Shown in pieces: positions 52,152-61,234 of a DNA stretch of 64,000 bases. Positions within the stretch are counted from its first letter, which is position 1. Every line of letters starts with the position of its first letter. A model generated the notes under the pieces. The model worked only from the letters and a program-made list of their open reading frames with translations, did not search any database and was not told where the DNA came from. Source of the stretch: Blautia parvula (GTDB lineage: Bacteria > Bacillota > Clostridia > Lachnospirales > Lachnospiraceae); NCBI RefSeq assembly GCF_020215665.1, contig NZ_CP084061.1:4369001-4433000 (forward strand), given 5' to 3'. The position numbers and the translations under genes are program-made.

Positions 52152-55100
52152 ATGAGGAGATTAGGAAAAAGAATTCTGGCGGGCATCGCTGCCTGCTGTA
52201 TGGTCTGCACCACTATGCCGGAGATTCCGGTGTGGGCGGACGCAGAGGGAACTACCTATTACGTGGACCAGGACGGGGGGAACGATGATGCGTCCGGTAC
52301 CAGTGAAGCGGAGGCCTGGTCCTCCCTTGACAAGATCAACAGTGTTACATTTCAGCCCGGCGACCGTATTCTCTTTCAAAAAGGAGATGTGTGGACAGGG
52401 CAGTTAAGTCCCAAGGGGTCCGGTGAGGAGGGAAATCCCATTGTCATCGGCGCTTACGGTGAAGGGGATGAAAGGCCCAGGATCGACGGCAATAACTGGT
52501 GCGGGGAAGACGGGGATGACCTGGAAAACAGGATCTTTAACTCGGCTGTCTACTTCTACAACCAGGAATACTGGGAGATCACATCCCTGGAAGTGACCAA
52601 CAGAATACCCGGGGACAACCCGGATGACCACATTAAGAAGTACGGGATCCTGATCATGGGAGAGGACGCGGGGACACTGCGCCATATGTACTGTCAGAAT
52701 CTGTATGTGCATGATGTAGTCTCACACCCCATCGGTCAGCAGGCCGGCATCGGGCGCGGCGGTATCATTTACATTATCAGGGGCAATCAGGTACCTACCA
52801 ATTGGGATGATATTGTAGTGGAGAACAACTATGTCGGGCCGAATATCAACCATTACGGCATCAACTTCCTGTCCACATGGGGAAGCAGTCAGTTCCAGCA
52901 CGAGAGCGGCATTCCGGACAGCGAGTATGCAGGTCAGAGGGTCAACAGCACCAATCTTGTGATCCGCAACAACTACTGCAAGGATATCGGAAACGCGGCG
53001 ATCTGTCCCTCCGCCTACAGCAATGCCCTTATAGAGCACAACACCTGTGACGGCTGCAACAGCGGACCTAACGGAAACGTGCCGGTATGGTGGGAGAACG
53101 GTGACTGTACCGTGGTGCAGTTCAATGAGGTCTTCGGTTCAGGTGCATCCAGCAGCAAGGAGGATTCCCAGGCATTTGACGCGGATGTGAACGCGAAACT
53201 GAATTATATTCAGTACAACTATACACATGACAACCCGTCAGGCGCATTTTTCGAGTGTGCCCTGGGGACAAAATACACTACATATATCCGTTACAACATC
53301 AGTGAGAATGACGGATGGGGAACCAACGTATACGGCGGCGGGGCTATTGTGACCCTGGGCGGATATTCCAGCGGAAGCGGAAATAAGATGTATGTGTATA
53401 ACAATGACTTTTATCTCAGTGAAGGCCATGACAGCTATATCACCAACAACTGGGACCAGCAGCAGTTAAACGATGCGGACTTCCAGTTTAAGAACAATAT
53501 CATTTATAGTGACGCCCAGTCCAAAGGCTGGAGTGAATGGTTTAAGGGCAGCGTGGACAACAATGCTTACGGCGGCACGGACCAGAATATCAGAAGAGCG
53601 GATGATGAAAATGCATTGGAAGTTAAAGCTTCTGATTTTGAAGATCTGGGAACAGCAGGAGCCGGAGTGGACGGGTTTAAGCTGAAAGAGACTTCCGGCT
53701 GTATAGGCACGGGAGCGCTGATACCGGATAACGGCGGACTTGACTATTTCGGCAACCCGGTATCCTCTGACGGATACCCCAATGTCGGCGCTGACAATAG
53801 TTTTGCTGAGATTGGCGCGCAGAATGTGGGAATCGACTTCGAGGACCGTCCTGAGGAGGAGACAGCACTTACAGGCTCCTACGCAGACTGTGATTTCCGG
53901 GAGGGATGGCTTACCGCACAGACAGGAAGCTCCAAAGAGCTGTACGGGGACGGACAGAGTACGGTATATAAGATCAGCCTTCCGGACAATAAGACCCTCA
54001 AATCCTTCCAGGCACACTGCTCAGGAAGCGCTCTGGTGAAGATCGGGGGCAATGGATATGAGAAGACATTCAACATTACAACACTGAAGAATACCTATGA
54101 ACTCCAGATTCCATCTGCTATCAAGGAAATGACCGTCACTGTCAACTCCCCAAAAGGAAGCAGTGATGTAAAGTTTGACAACCTGGTTTTGGAGGATGCG
54201 GAGTATGCGAGATACAACCTGGCACTGAACCAACCCGCTTATTCAGATGGGAACGACCAGTACTCACCATCCTGCGGAAACGACGGGGATGAGGGAACCA
54301 TGTGGGTACATGCAGGGGATGACCTGGACGGCTATTGGTTCGTGGATTTGGGACAGGATTATGATCTGTCGGATTTTGAGCTGGTGTTTGAACAGGATGA
54401 AGAGAATGCCTGGGGTTACACCATAGAGGCAGCACGTGATGGTGAGGAGTACTTTGAGGAACAGCCTATTTATGACGCGTCAGAAAATACAGATGGTTCC
54501 AGAGTGCAGACCGGAAGCTTTGAACCGGGTACTTCCTATCGGTTTATCCTGATTAGACTGACAAAATTCCCGGGGGATGACTACTGGCCCGGATTTGCGG
54601 AATTTAAGGTTTATGAGAGGGACAACAGTGAGCTTGACAAATCCGCTTTGACAGATCTGATCCTGAAAGTAAAATACATGCAGCAGGGAAATTATACAGA
54701 TGAGTCCTGGCAGAATCTGATGAATGCACTGGAACAGGCAAAAGCAGATTTTAACGCGGCAGTTACACCGGAGCAGGTGGATGCAGCCATTTATGCACTT
54801 CAGGCAGCAGTGGACAGTCTGGATGAGCATACAGACGGCAATCTGGCACTGAATAAGCCGGTGACATCATCTGCGGAAGAGTATGCGCCTGCATCAAACG
54901 GCAATGACGGAAGCACAGATACTTTATGGATCGTAAACGGTGACGCTGTGGAAGAACTGCTACCTCAGTGGTGGCAGGTGGATCTGGGCAGTGAGTTTGT
55001 ACTCAGCAATTACCAGCTTGATTTTGAAAAGGACGAGGCAGAGGGATTCTGGCAGTACAGAATCGAAGGCTCAAAAGACGGAGAGAATTTTGATGTCCTG

Positions 55101-56477
55101 GAAGATAAGACAGAGTCCGAGAGCGGTATCCGTACGGAAACAGGTGCACTGACATCTGCGGAGAGTTACCGTTATGTCAGAGTGGTTCTCACAGGATTCC
55201 CGGAATACGACGGTGCGGACTACTGGCCTGCATTTGCGGAATTCCAGGTATTCGGGCAGGAACCTGCAGAGCCGGAAGTGGATAAAGAGCTTCTGAAGGC
55301 GAAAGTGGAAGGTGCAAAGGCCTTGAACCCGGATAAATATACGGAGGAGAGCTACGGCGTCCTTCTGGATAAGATTACCGAGGCGGAAGCAGTGATCGAA
55401 GACGATGAGGCAGCGCAGGAACTGGTGGACCAGAAATGTGATGAACTGCAGGCTCTTATCGATGCCCTTGAAGTCAAAGTGATCGAACAGGTGAAGAAAG
55501 ACAGGCTTGCTGCAATGGCAGCGGGATGCAGGGAGGCTGATCCTGAACTATATACGGAGGAGAGCTTCCGGAACCTTACCGATGTACTGGCTCAGGCATC
55601 CGAAGCACTGGAAGAGACCTGGTATACCCAGGAGATGGTAGATAATATTTCAGCTCTTCTGGAGGAGGCCGTAAATGGTCTGGTACCGGCAGAGGAGGTT
55701 TCAGCGGAGGACACGGCAAGGGACCTGGCGAAGATGAGACTGGCCCAGGCAGCAGCACTTGATACAACCCTCTATTCAGAGGAAAGTCTTGAGAAGATCG
55801 CGCTGCAGAGCAAAGCACTCAGCGATGCCCTGGAGAATCCGGAACTGACGGCTGAGGAGATCAACAGCCTGACAGCACAGCTTACAGCGGCTCTGTCTGA
55901 ACTCACAGATAAGGAAGAGCCTGCGGAAGTTGACAGAGAGAAGCTGAATGCCAAGATCATTGAGGCAAAGGCTATCGAACAGGGTGATTTTACAGATGAA
56001 AGTTATGGAAATCTGCAGAATGCCATAATTGCAGCCGAGGGCGTATACGCGGATGAGAATGCCACACAGGAACAGATTGATGAGCAGGTAGAACTGCTGA
56101 AAAATGCCATATCCGCACTGGAGAAGAAACCGGCAGAAAAACCGGATGATCCGGATGATCCGAAAGACCCGGAAAAACCCAGTGACCCGGAAGATCCGCA
56201 TAAACCAGGTACCACACCAACGACACCTACGACACCGGGGGATAACGGCAGTGACAAACCGAAACCGCCGGCAAAACCGTCCGGAAGCGGACAGGGAAAT
56301 AAGAATACCGGCACCAACAACAATGGAAGCGGCGCAAAAGGTACTTCCGGCGGCAGTAGTGTGAAGTCACCCAAGACAAAGGACGAGGCAAGGACAGGAA
56401 TGTTTGCAGGTCTCTTTGCAGTATCGGCGGCAGGTATCATTGTATTGGAAATGAAAAAGAAAAGAAGCAGAAGATAA
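52152..56477 (+). CDS. Large cell-surface protein: beta-helix, F5/8C and FIVAR modules
   Basis: The protein has 1,441 residues with a signal peptide (about 1-30). Residues about 35-560 form a right-handed parallel beta-helix with pectate-lyase-like features, starting TYYVDQDGGNDDASGTS. A small beta-sandwich lies at about 575-680. Two F5/8 type C (CBM32-like) modules lie at about 687-822 and 896-1037, opening NLALNQPAYS and NLALNKPVTS. One FIVAR-like helical repeat lies between them (827-892) and four follow (about 1045-1325). A Pro/Gly/Asn-rich wall-spanning linker (about 1327-1406), SPKTKDE and a terminal membrane helix with KKKRSRR complete it. It probably binds or cleaves host or plant polysaccharide outside the cell; no catalytic residues could be assigned. 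It follows the HAD gene by 26 bp. Confidence 0.88.
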   Translation: MRRLGKRILAGIAACCMVCTTMPEIPVWADAEGTTYYVDQDGGNDDASGTSEAEAWSSLDKINSVTFQPGDRILFQKGDVWTGQLSPKGSGEEGNPIVIGAYGEGDERPRIDGNNWCGEDGDDLENRIFNSAVYFYNQEYWEITSLEVTNRIPGDNPDDHIKKYGILIMGEDAGTLRHMYCQNLYVHDVVSHPIGQQAGIGRGGIIYIIRGNQVPTNWDDIVVENNYVGPNINHYGINFLSTWGSSQFQHESGIPDSEYAGQRVNSTNLVIRNNYCKDIGNAAICPSAYSNALIEHNTCDGCNSGPNGNVPVWWENGDCTVVQFNEVFGSGASSSKEDSQAFDADVNAKLNYIQYNYTHDNPSGAFFECALGTKYTTYIRYNISENDGWGTNVYGGGAIVTLGGYSSGSGNKMYVYNNDFYLSEGHDSYITNNWDQQQLNDADFQFKNNIIYSDAQSKGWSEWFKGSVDNNAYGGTDQNIRRADDENALEVKASDFEDLGTAGAGVDGFKLKETSGCIGTGALIPDNGGLDYFGNPVSSDGYPNVGADNSFAEIGAQNVGIDFEDRPEEETALTGSYADCDFREGWLTAQTGSSKELYGDGQSTVYKISLPDNKTLKSFQAHCSGSALVKIGGNGYEKTFNITTLKNTYELQIPSAIKEMTVTVNSPKGSSDVKFDNLVLEDAEYARYNLALNQPAYSDGNDQYSPSCGNDGDEGTMWVHAGDDLDGYWFVDLGQDYDLSDFELVFEQDEENAWGYTIEAARDGEEYFEEQPIYDASENTDGSRVQTGSFEPGTSYRFILIRLTKFPGDDYWPGFAEFKVYERDNSELDKSALTDLILKVKYMQQGNYTDESWQNLMNALEQAKADFNAAVTPEQVDAAIYALQAAVDSLDEHTDGNLALNKPVTSSAEEYAPASNGNDGSTDTLWIVNGDAVEELLPQWWQVDLGSEFVLSNYQLDFEKDEAEGFWQYRIEGSKDGENFDVLEDKTESESGIRTETGALTSAESYRYVRVVLTGFPEYDGADYWPAFAEFQVFGQEPAEPEVDKELLKAKVEGAKALNPDKYTEESYGVLLDKITEAEAVIEDDEAAQELVDQKCDELQALIDALEVKVIEQVKKDRLAAMAAGCREADPELYTEESFRNLTDVLAQASEALEETWYTQEMVDNISALLEEAVNGLVPAEEVSAEDTARDLAKMRLAQAAALDTTLYSEESLEKIALQSKALSDALENPELTAEEINSLTAQLTAALSELTDKEEPAEVDREKLNAKIIEAKAIEQGDFTDESYGNLQNAIIAAEGVYADENATQEQIDEQVELLKNAISALEKKPAEKPDDPDDPKDPEKPSDPEDPHKPGTTPTTPTTPGDNGSDKPKPPAKPSGSGQGNKNTGTNNNGSGAKGTSGGSSVKSPKTKDEARTGMFAGLFAVSAAGIIVLEMKKKRSRR

Positions 56478-56493
56478 CAGAAGGAAACGGGAA

Positions 56494-56538
56494 ACCGGGG
56501 CAGCCAAACCATAGAGGGGAGGCTGTCCCGGTCTTTCT
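56494..56538. terminator. Terminator between the surface-protein gene and dacF-like gene
   Basis: ACCGGGGCAGCC (56494-56505) pairs with GGCTGTCCCGGT (56521-56532), with one G-U pair, followed by CTTTCTTA. It serves the plus-strand surface-protein gene and may act weakly on the convergent minus-strand gene. Confidence 0.8.
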
Positions 56539-58136
56539 TATTTCTTCTTTTTTTTGTTCCTGGCCTTCTTTTTCCGGTGTCTTTTGATCTTAATGATAAG
56601 GAGTACAATATAGAAGATAACGGCTGACAGCAGGAAAATGAGCGCCGGATACTTCCACGTGGGCATGTCCCGGAAGTTATATTTAAGTTCCTGGAAGAAT
56701 TCTCCCAGGGAACTGGAAGAGGTCTTGGGTGTTCTTTCGGCAGACGCGCTGTCCGCGGTGTTATTCTGTGCGGCTGCCCCGGCTGTATTTGCTGTATTGG
56801 CAGGAGAGTCTTTGACCGCATCCAGGAATTCCGGCAGGGTGAGGGTCGGACAGACCTCTGCGTGGCTTGTTGAGAGGAGCTGATCGCCCAGGTAATACTC
56901 TGTGGTCTGTATCTTTTTTTCCACGGAAGTCTTACGGGTCAGTTTCTCCACTGGCAGGTCTGTCGGCAGGTCCGCTGTTGCGGTATCTGTAAAACGCGTC
57001 ATCGTTTTAGCTTTGGTCAGGTTATAGAGATAATGCTCAATGGGCAGGGGCTTCAGGCATTCAACCTCCCCCTTCTGGGCAAGAACTACCTTATGAAAAT
57101 TGGAAAATCCGTAGTCTAAAAGTGCCGCGGTATCCGGATACTGATAGACGGCATTGTCGGCCAGGACCACAGAGATCAGGTACATGCCGTTTCTCTGGGC
57201 ATATGTCACAAGCGAGTTTCCGGCATCGCTTGTGTATCCTGTTTTTCCGCCCAGACATCCGTCGTAATGCATGTCACCGGATACCAGCATCTTGTGATGG
57301 TTGTTCAGCCAGCGCTCCTCGTCTGTGATGTTGGTCTTTGGCTCAATGTAGTATTCCGTTCCGATGATCTTGCGGAAGGTCTCGTTTTTAAAGGCTTCTC
57401 TGGCAATATTCGCGAGATCCCGGGCTGTGGTGTAATGTTCCGGGTCATGAAGGCCGTTGGCATTGACAAAGTGGGTGTTTTTGCATCCGAGCTTCTCCGC
57501 TCTGGCGTTCATCATATTTACAAAGTCAGGGATACTGCCGCCCACAAACTCAGCTACACCGGATGAGACCTCATTGGCGGATGCCAGCAGGATAGCGTAC
57601 AGACTCTGTTCCATGGTAAGTATCTCGCCGGGCTTAATGCCGATGTGCGTGCTGCCGGGTTCTATGCCGTTTACAGCCTCAGCCGAGAAGGTGACCTGGT
57701 CTGTCAGAGCGCTGTTCTCAATGGCAATCAGGGCTGTCATGATCTTAGTGGTGCTTGCCGGGTACCTCTTTTCGTCAATACCCTTGGCGTAGAGTATCTC
57801 CCCTGTCTCTGCATCCATAAGAATGGCGGTTTCCGCAGCTACCTGCGGGCCTGTGGGCCACCCCGGAAGCGCATCGGACTGGACTTCCCAGTTATAACTG
57901 TCCGGCGGCGCATTTGGATCCTTTGGTGCCTCGGCAGCATCTGCAGGTACGTTTGGGTCGGCCGGGGCGGCATTTGGGTCGGTTGCTGCGGCATTTGGAT
58001 CTGTTGCGGCAGCGTTTTGGTCAGCAGGTGCCTGCGCTGCGTTCTGGGCAGCTCCGTATACTGAGGCCTGTCCGCTGCCGAGAAGAAGGCAGGAGGTCAG
58101 GACCAGGGCATTTATCCATAGTTTGGTTTTTTTCAC
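56538..58136 (-). CDS. dacF: D-alanyl-D-alanine carboxypeptidase (DacF/PBP5-like)
   Basis: The protein has 532 residues from GTG 58136 (GAGG 8 nt upstream). It trims the terminal D-Ala of peptidoglycan stem peptides. After a signal peptide there is an Ala/Pro/Asp-rich linker with DPNAA repeats (about 38-80). The penicillin-binding domain has SxxK as S128-T-T-K131, the SAN motif (ASANEVSSG) and KTG in GGKTGYTSDAGNS. A PBP5-like C-terminal beta domain follows. Instead of the usual amphipathic helix there is a transmembrane helix (about 495-518) with a Lys/Arg-rich tail. Two-end anchoring and the long low-complexity stalk are unusual for E. coli PBP5 but common in Lachnospiraceae. Confidence 0.93.
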   Translation of the reverse strand: MKKTKLWINALVLTSCLLLGSGQASVYGAAQNAAQAPADQNAAATDPNAAATDPNAAPADPNVPADAAEAPKDPNAPPDSYNWEVQSDALPGWPTGPQVAAETAILMDAETGEILYAKGIDEKRYPASTTKIMTALIAIENSALTDQVTFSAEAVNGIEPGSTHIGIKPGEILTMEQSLYAILLASANEVSSGVAEFVGGSIPDFVNMMNARAEKLGCKNTHFVNANGLHDPEHYTTARDLANIAREAFKNETFRKIIGTEYYIEPKTNITDEERWLNNHHKMLVSGDMHYDGCLGGKTGYTSDAGNSLVTYAQRNGMYLISVVLADNAVYQYPDTAALLDYGFSNFHKVVLAQKGEVECLKPLPIEHYLYNLTKAKTMTRFTDTATADLPTDLPVEKLTRKTSVEKKIQTTEYYLGDQLLSTSHAEVCPTLTLPEFLDAVKDSPANTANTAGAAAQNNTADSASAERTPKTSSSSLGEFFQELKYNFRDMPTWKYPALIFLLSAVIFYIVLLIIKIKRHRKKKARNKKKKK

Positions 58137-58168
58137 AATAAAATCCTCATTTCTTAAAGGCTTTATTT

Positions 58169-58197
58169 ATTATAAGAGATTTTATTCGCGGTTACAA
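58169..58197 (-). promoter_or_regulatory. Promoter of the dacF-like gene
   Basis: On the minus strand TTGTAA (58192-58197), 17 bp, TATAAT (58169-58174), about 30 bp before the GTG start. Confidence 0.75.
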
Positions 58198-58219
58198 CCC
58201 CTTTCCTGCAACAAAGGTG

Positions 58220-58270
58220 TTGACAAATAGGTTCATAAGTGCTATGGTTAATTACATAAGTAATGAACCA
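58220..58270 (+). promoter_or_regulatory. Promoter and operator of the GntR-ABC operon
   Basis: TTGACA (58220-58225), 17 bp, TATGGT (58243-58248). Inverted repeat GGTTCAT (58230-58236) and ATGAACC (58264-58270) brackets the -10, and ATTAC/GTAAT (58251-58255, 58260-58264) is nested inside. This fits an autoregulated YtrA-type operator covering the promoter. Confidence 0.75.
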
Positions 58271-58317
58271 TATAACTAAGACGGTCATAGATATTTTCCA
58301 GAAAGGGAGTGAGATGC

Positions 58318-58695
58318 TTGCAGGAACTATTGAGTCAGGAGAAGTCCATATATTTACAGATCAAGGAAATGATAGAAAACGATATTATCCGGGACATTCT
58401 GCTGGAGGAAGAGCGGGTGCCGAGTACAAATGAACTGGCGAAGCTCTACGCCATCAATCCGGCAACAGCGGCAAAGGGTGTAAATCTTCTGGTGGATGAA
58501 GGTATTTTGTATAAGAAAAGGGGGATTGGAATGTTTGTAGCATCAGGAGCAAAGCAGGTAATCGTGAGGAAGAGAAAAGAGAGATTTTTTGATGATTATA
58601 TCAGGAGCCTTCTGACAGAAGCTGCAAGCCTGGGAATCACCAAAGAAGAATTGATCGATATGATAGCAGCAGGAAAAGGGGAGGATGCAAAATGA
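58318..58695 (+). CDS. GntR-family (YtrA-type) transcriptional regulator
   Basis: The protein has 125 residues from TTG 58318; AAAGGGAG is ideally spaced for it, while GTG 58309 would touch the ribosome site. A short N-terminus SIYLQIKEMIENDIIRDILL leads to the winged HTH with RVPSTNELAKLYAINPATAA and GVNLLVDEGILYKKRGIGMF. The lack of a large ligand-binding domain marks the YtrA subfamily, which represses ABC transporters, often for cell-wall-active compounds. Its operon partners (ATPase and two membrane proteins) fit. The stop overlaps the ATPase start by 4 bp. Confidence 0.9.
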   Translation: MQELLSQEKSIYLQIKEMIENDIIRDILLEEERVPSTNELAKLYAINPATAAKGVNLLVDEGILYKKRGIGMFVASGAKQVIVRKRKERFFDDYIRSLLTEAASLGITKEELIDMIAAGKGEDAK

Positions 58696-59573
58696 GCGTA
58701 ATGACATTAAAATGTGAGAATCTGGTAAAACAGTATAAAGACAAAAGGGCACTGGACAATGTGAGCCTTACATTGGAGAAGGGAAAAATATACGGCCTGA
58801 TCGGACGAAACGGCGCGGGCAAGACCACGCTTCTGTCAGTTTTGACCGCCCAGAATCCGGCCACACACGGAACTGTCACATTGAACGGACAGCCGGTTTG
58901 GGAAAATGAGGCGTCCCTGTCCCATCTCTGTTTTTCAAGGGAGATCAATGCCAATATGAATGCCGGAGGAATCGGCGCATTGAAAATAAAAGAGTATCTG
59001 AAAATGGCAGAGACATACATGCCTCACTGGGATAAGGAGATGGCAGAGCATCTGCTTGACATTTTCCATCTGGACCGGAAAAAAAGGATCTCCAAGCTGT
59101 CAAAAGGTATGACATCCATGATCACCATAATCGTGGCACTTGCCAGCAAAGCGGATTTCACATTGCTGGATGAACCTGTTGCAGGGCTTGATGTAGTGGC
59201 AAGGGAACAGTTCTACAGGATACTGTTGGAGGAATATACGGAGACAGGGCGTACCTTTGTCATCTCCACACATATTATTGAGGAAGCAGCAGACCTTTTC
59301 GAGGAAGTTATAATTCTGCATGAAGGCAAAATGGTACTGAAGGAGAATACCCAGGAACTTCTGGAAAGCTGTGTACATGTAAGCGGCAGGGAAGAGGATG
59401 TGGATGCCGCGACAGCAGGACTTACGAAATACAGAGAGGAGACCATTGGAAGGAGCAAAAGCGTCACCGTAAAACTGGAGCCGGGCCAGAGAGTGGAAGC
59501 TGCAGACAGTGTCAGTGTACAGCCAATGAATCTTCAGAAAATATTCGTGGCGATGTGCGGCGGGGAGGTATAG
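58692..59573 (+). CDS. ABC transporter ATP-binding protein
   Basis: The protein has 293 residues. Walker A GRNGAGKTT (from residue 38), Walker B FTLLDEPVAGLD, H-loop STHIIEEA, and a degenerate ABC signature LSKGM in place of LSGGQ. The Q-loop region reads CFSREINANM. The C-terminal extension of about 75 residues is typical of YtrB-like or bacitracin-type exporters. It overlaps the regulator gene by 4 bp. Together with the two membrane proteins downstream, it makes a four-gene operon. Confidence 0.92.
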   Translation: MSVMTLKCENLVKQYKDKRALDNVSLTLEKGKIYGLIGRNGAGKTTLLSVLTAQNPATHGTVTLNGQPVWENEASLSHLCFSREINANMNAGGIGALKIKEYLKMAETYMPHWDKEMAEHLLDIFHLDRKKRISKLSKGMTSMITIIVALASKADFTLLDEPVAGLDVVAREQFYRILLEEYTETGRTFVISTHIIEEAADLFEEVIILHEGKMVLKENTQELLESCVHVSGREEDVDAATAGLTKYREETIGRSKSVTVKLEPGQRVEAADSVSVQPMNLQKIFVAMCGGEV

Positions 59574-59575
59574 AG

Positions 59576-60238
59576 ATGAAGAAGTGGAGACTGTTCATGG
59601 AATGGGCACTGCAGGTTATAGGCATGTCTGTCGTAGTGGTTCTGGGTATGACAGTGCTGACCGGGGGGCAGATATGGCTGGGATTTTCAAAGGCATCCGG
59701 CGGGCGTATGGTATCTGATCTGCCTGTTAAGATGATGCTTGTCACGGTATTTGTATCGGCGGTGACGTCCTCCAGTGTGTATACCAGTTATATACCTGCG
59801 GGTATGTGCCTGAACTGCAGGCGGAAAGATGCTTTGATGGGAATGCAGATCATGAAGCTGGTAGTTGCGGTACTGATGTCTGCCATCACTTTATTGCTGG
59901 CGGCAGTCGGAGATTGGCAGTTTGTCAGGGGAAATACGGCTGAGGCACTGGAGATTCTGGCGGTCGCATTCTGCGCTCTGCTTCTTGTGACATCCGTGGG
60001 AGAAGTTGTGGGGCTCGTCTATCTGCGGTTCCGGAAGATAGGAATGATAATCATGGTTTCCTTTTTCGCCATCGGCGGAGGCGCCCTGGGAGCAATTGTA
60101 GCCATGAATATTAAGGACATCCGTTTTGATTTTAAATTTACGAATGTGCTTATATATACAGCCGCAGCTACGGCAGTCGTATGGATTTTGGATATTATTA
60201 TTTCAAGACGCCTGCTGGAAGGCCTTGAGGTGCAGTAG
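59576..60238 (+). CDS. ABC transporter membrane protein
   Basis: The protein has 220 residues. ATG at 59576 follows GGGGAGG. It has about six hydrophobic helices and Gly-rich loops (FFAIGGGALGAIVAMN). It has no recognised family signature. It is the first of two short integral membrane proteins encoded after the ATPase, in the manner of ytr or skf-type operons, and probably forms half of the channel. It follows the ATPase stop by 2 bp. Confidence 0.75.
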   Translation: MKKWRLFMEWALQVIGMSVVVVLGMTVLTGGQIWLGFSKASGGRMVSDLPVKMMLVTVFVSAVTSSSVYTSYIPAGMCLNCRRKDALMGMQIMKLVVAVLMSAITLLLAAVGDWQFVRGNTAEALEILAVAFCALLLVTSVGEVVGLVYLRFRKIGMIIMVSFFAIGGGALGAIVAMNIKDIRFDFKFTNVLIYTAAATAVVWILDIIISRRLLEGLEVQ

Positions 60239-60250
60239 AGGAGGGATATC

Positions 60251-60961
60251 ATGTGGAAATCAATAAAGGAGCAGATAAAAATAGAGGTCTGCGACATGAG
60301 AGTTTATCTGGCTCTGGAGGCAGGACTGTGTGCCCTGGGTATGGTTATTATGACCTGTGTGCACATGTTCGGCAATGAGGAGAGTTATTTCCCTCTGGGC
60401 AGTATGATAGCGGCAATCGCTGTTCTGTGTCTGATCATATTCGGAAATATATTCAGCCTGTGCATGGGATTTGATATGGCGGTCAGCATGGGAAAAACAA
60501 GAAAGCAGTATTACCCGTCAGCTATTATCGTATATTTTCTCATGACACTGGTGCTCTTAGCAGGTCTGTTTCTGCTTCTGCGTGTGGAGACGGCCATATA
60601 CGGTGTGCTGCTTCCGGGGAAAATAAAAGAAAATATACCGATCATGACAAAGTTTACAGTGCCCTGGATCTTTGGAGGGGCCGCAGCTTTAAACGGCTGT
60701 GCCGCTCTGGGGGCGGCCATTGTTAGACGGTTCAAAAGAGGAAGGTTCATCATTTTGGCTTTTTGGCTGCTTGGCTGCTGGACACTGCCCGGTGCTACAG
60801 ATAGCAGGGCCAGTAATTTCATGAACCGCATCGGAATTGTATGGGGACAGTGGTTTGGAGGATTTGAGACCTGGGCACAGATTAGTATGATGGTGGGGGC
60901 CGGAGTTGCTTTGTGTGCGGCTGCGTATCTGATTTTCAGGAAACAGGCAGTGCAGTGGTAG
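60251..60961 (+). CDS. ABC transporter membrane protein
   Basis: The protein has 236 residues, with six hydrophobic helices. It has a CNxG-like cytosolic loop FDMAVSMGKTRKQYYPSAI, which resembles the loop seen in ABC-2-type bacitracin or lantibiotic exporter subunits. It follows the previous gene by 12 bp, with GAGG before the ATG. It is likely the second channel half. The operon is closed by a terminator at 60968. Confidence 0.75.
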   Translation: MWKSIKEQIKIEVCDMRVYLALEAGLCALGMVIMTCVHMFGNEESYFPLGSMIAAIAVLCLIIFGNIFSLCMGFDMAVSMGKTRKQYYPSAIIVYFLMTLVLLAGLFLLLRVETAIYGVLLPGKIKENIPIMTKFTVPWIFGGAAALNGCAALGAAIVRRFKRGRFIILAFWLLGCWTLPGATDSRASNFMNRIGIVWGQWFGGFETWAQISMMVGAGVALCAAAYLIFRKQAVQW

Positions 60962-60967
60962 GAGTTA

Positions 60968-61024
60968 CAGACTCTGTAATTAGGATGATTGTGGAAACAT
61001 CTCCTTTTACAGGGTCTGTTTTTG
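60968..61024 (+). terminator. Terminator after the GntR-ABC operon
   Basis: CAGACTCTGTAA (60968-60979) pairs with TTACAGGGTCTG (61007-61018) with one G-U pair, followed by six T. Confidence 0.85.
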
Positions 61025-61172
61025 CGTTATAATAACACATATCAGGAAAATTCTGCAATGACAGGACAGAGCTTCCTTCCCCTGTCTGTAACGCTGTATT
61101 GTGAATATTATATAAAAACAGCAATCTAAATACAGGAATAATAACGAAAAAAATATAAATACAGAAATCCTA

Positions 61173-61208
61173 TTGACATTTATATGTTAATTTCGTAAAA
61201 TGACAACG
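61173..61208 (+). promoter_or_regulatory. Promoter of the LacI regulator with operator half-site
   Basis: TTGACA (61173-61178), 17 bp, TAAAAT (61196-61201). TGACAACG (61201-61208) overlaps the last base of the -10 and is identical to the left half of the two operators at 62276 and 62295, suggesting autoregulation. Confidence 0.75.
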
Positions 61209-61234
61209 TAAGACAAATGGAGAATTAAAACAAG

